In this document: one piece after another, positions 63,233-64,000 of the stretch
Layout of the letters: each line of letters begins with the position of its first letter
How positions within the stretch are numbered: position 1 is the stretch's first letter
NCBI RefSeq assembly: GCF_002157145.1
Contig: NZ_CP021361.1
Span: 3,686,501-3,750,500 of the forward strand
DNA: 64,000 nucleotides
From: Acidovorax carolinensis
GTDB lineage: Bacteria > Pseudomonadota > Gammaproteobacteria > Burkholderiales > Burkholderiaceae_C
Direction of reading: 5' to 3'
Notes under the pieces: generated by a model
The model's database searches: none
The model's input: only the letters and a program-made list of their open reading frames with translations
Told to the model about the DNA's origin: nothing
Program-made: the position numbers and the translations under genes

Positions 63233-64000
63233 ATGACTGATCTCTCCAGCGGCGCAGCCAGTGCGCCCTTCACCCCCAGCGCGATACCCACACCGCGCGT
63301 CTTCACCCTCAGCGACTTCGACTTCTCGCTGCCCCCGAACGCATCGCCCAGCACCCTGCCCCCGAACGCAGCGCCTCGCGCCTGCTCGACGGCCGCGCCA
63401 TGCAGCCCGTGGACCGCATCTTTCGCGACCTGCCCGGCCTGCTGCGCGCGGGCGACCTGCTGGTCTTCAACGACACCCGCGTGGTCAAGGCGCGCATCTT
63501 TGGCGAGAAGGCCAGCGGCGGCAAACTGGAGCTGCTGATCGAGCGTGTGCTGCCCGCCGAGGCCGGTGGCACCGGTAACGAAGTCGTGGCACACATGAAG
63601 GTCAGCAAGAAGCCCCTGCCCGGTAGCGTGGTGCACATGGCCGGTGGCCGCAAGGCAGGGGGCTTTGACGCGCAGCTGCTGGGCCGCTGGCCCACCGAGG
63701 ACGGCCCGCTTTTCCGCTTTGCGCTGCACGGCCCGGCCAACGAATCGCCCTGGGAGCTGATGGACCGCCACGGCCACCTGCCGCTGCCACCCTACATCGA
63801 GCGCCAGCAAAACACCGGCCACGACCCCGACGAAGCCGAAGACAGCCAGCGCTACCAGACCGTGTTTGCGCGCAACCCCGGTGCCGTGGCCGCGCCCACC
63901 GCCGCGCTGCACTTTGACGAGGCCGTGCTGGCCGACCTGGCGGCGCGCGGCATCGAGCGCGCCAGCGTCACCCTGCATGTGGGCGCGGGCACCTTCCAGC
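63233..64000 (+). pseudogene. queA: S-adenosylmethionine:tRNA ribosyltransferase-isomerase, partial, one-base frameshift
   Basis: The N-terminus [12 protein letters not shown] is followed in another frame by [17 protein letters not shown], then [15 protein letters not shown] and LHVGAGTFQ at the window edge, all typical of QueA. The shift lies in the run CTGCCCCCGAACGC near 63335-63345: six C instead of five would restore it. It makes epoxyqueuosine from the preQ1 put in by Tgt. The gene continues beyond the window. Confidence 0.88.

Overview
The window is a 64 kb piece of a GC-rich betaproteobacterial chromosome, most likely Comamonadaceae (Acidovorax-like). Pointers are the uniformly high GC, the PhaM-type polyhydroxyalkanoate granule protein, a Bug/TctC binding protein, initiator tRNA-Met at the end of the alpha ribosomal operon, and many copies of an intergenic repeat built around ATAGCT and AGCGCTT...AAGCGCT that I associate with this family. 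The lineage call is inference from gene content, not from a search. No prophage, IS transposase or CRISPR array is visible.

Layout. 1-11 kb: an unknown gene, a universal stress protein, tgt (queuosine), small membrane and envelope proteins, a fused LplT-like/PlsC lipid protein, a CREST-type membrane hydrolase, an XRE regulator and a broken 2-keto-4-pentenoate hydratase. 11-17 kb: a solute-binding protein, a flavin monooxygenase and a fused CMD-domain peroxidase-like protein, then a tandem glycine riboswitch ahead of a D-amino-acid dehydrogenase. 17-23 kb: FIST sensor protein, PhaM, and a copper module (PCuAC chaperone, YcnI-like protein, TonB receptor, DUF2946 protein). 23-29 kb: GST, DksA-like protein, baeRF-like translation-stress protein, glyoxalase, MarC, Rrf2 and NhaR regulators, acyl-CoA dehydrogenase. 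29-33 kb: a four-gene operon (DUF3348, DUF802/MotA-like, OmpA/MotB-like, DUF2894) that looks like an undescribed ion-driven stator machine with a long cytoplasmic tail.

33-43 kb: spc and alpha ribosomal operons on the minus strand, from rplN to rplQ plus initiator tRNA, with a good promoter in front of rplN. 43-53.4 kb: a complete glycerol utilisation locus: GlpSTPQUV ABC importer, glpD, a DeoR-type GlpR and glpK. 53-64 kb: proC, ubiA, CYTH/CHAD protein, dps, oxyR, recG, HD-GYP phosphodiesterase, a PfkB-type sugar kinase and the start of queA. Tgt and QueA, at the two ends, act on consecutive steps of tRNA queuosine synthesis.

Quality note. Six otherwise intact genes (FIST, baeRF-like, acyl-CoA dehydrogenase, glpK, CYTH/CHAD, queA) each lack exactly one base. 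Several of these sites lie in short C or G runs, which suggests deletion errors in the sequence at least as much as real gene decay. These are listed as pseudogene with the full intended extent. The hydratase is different: it carries a clean in-frame stop codon.
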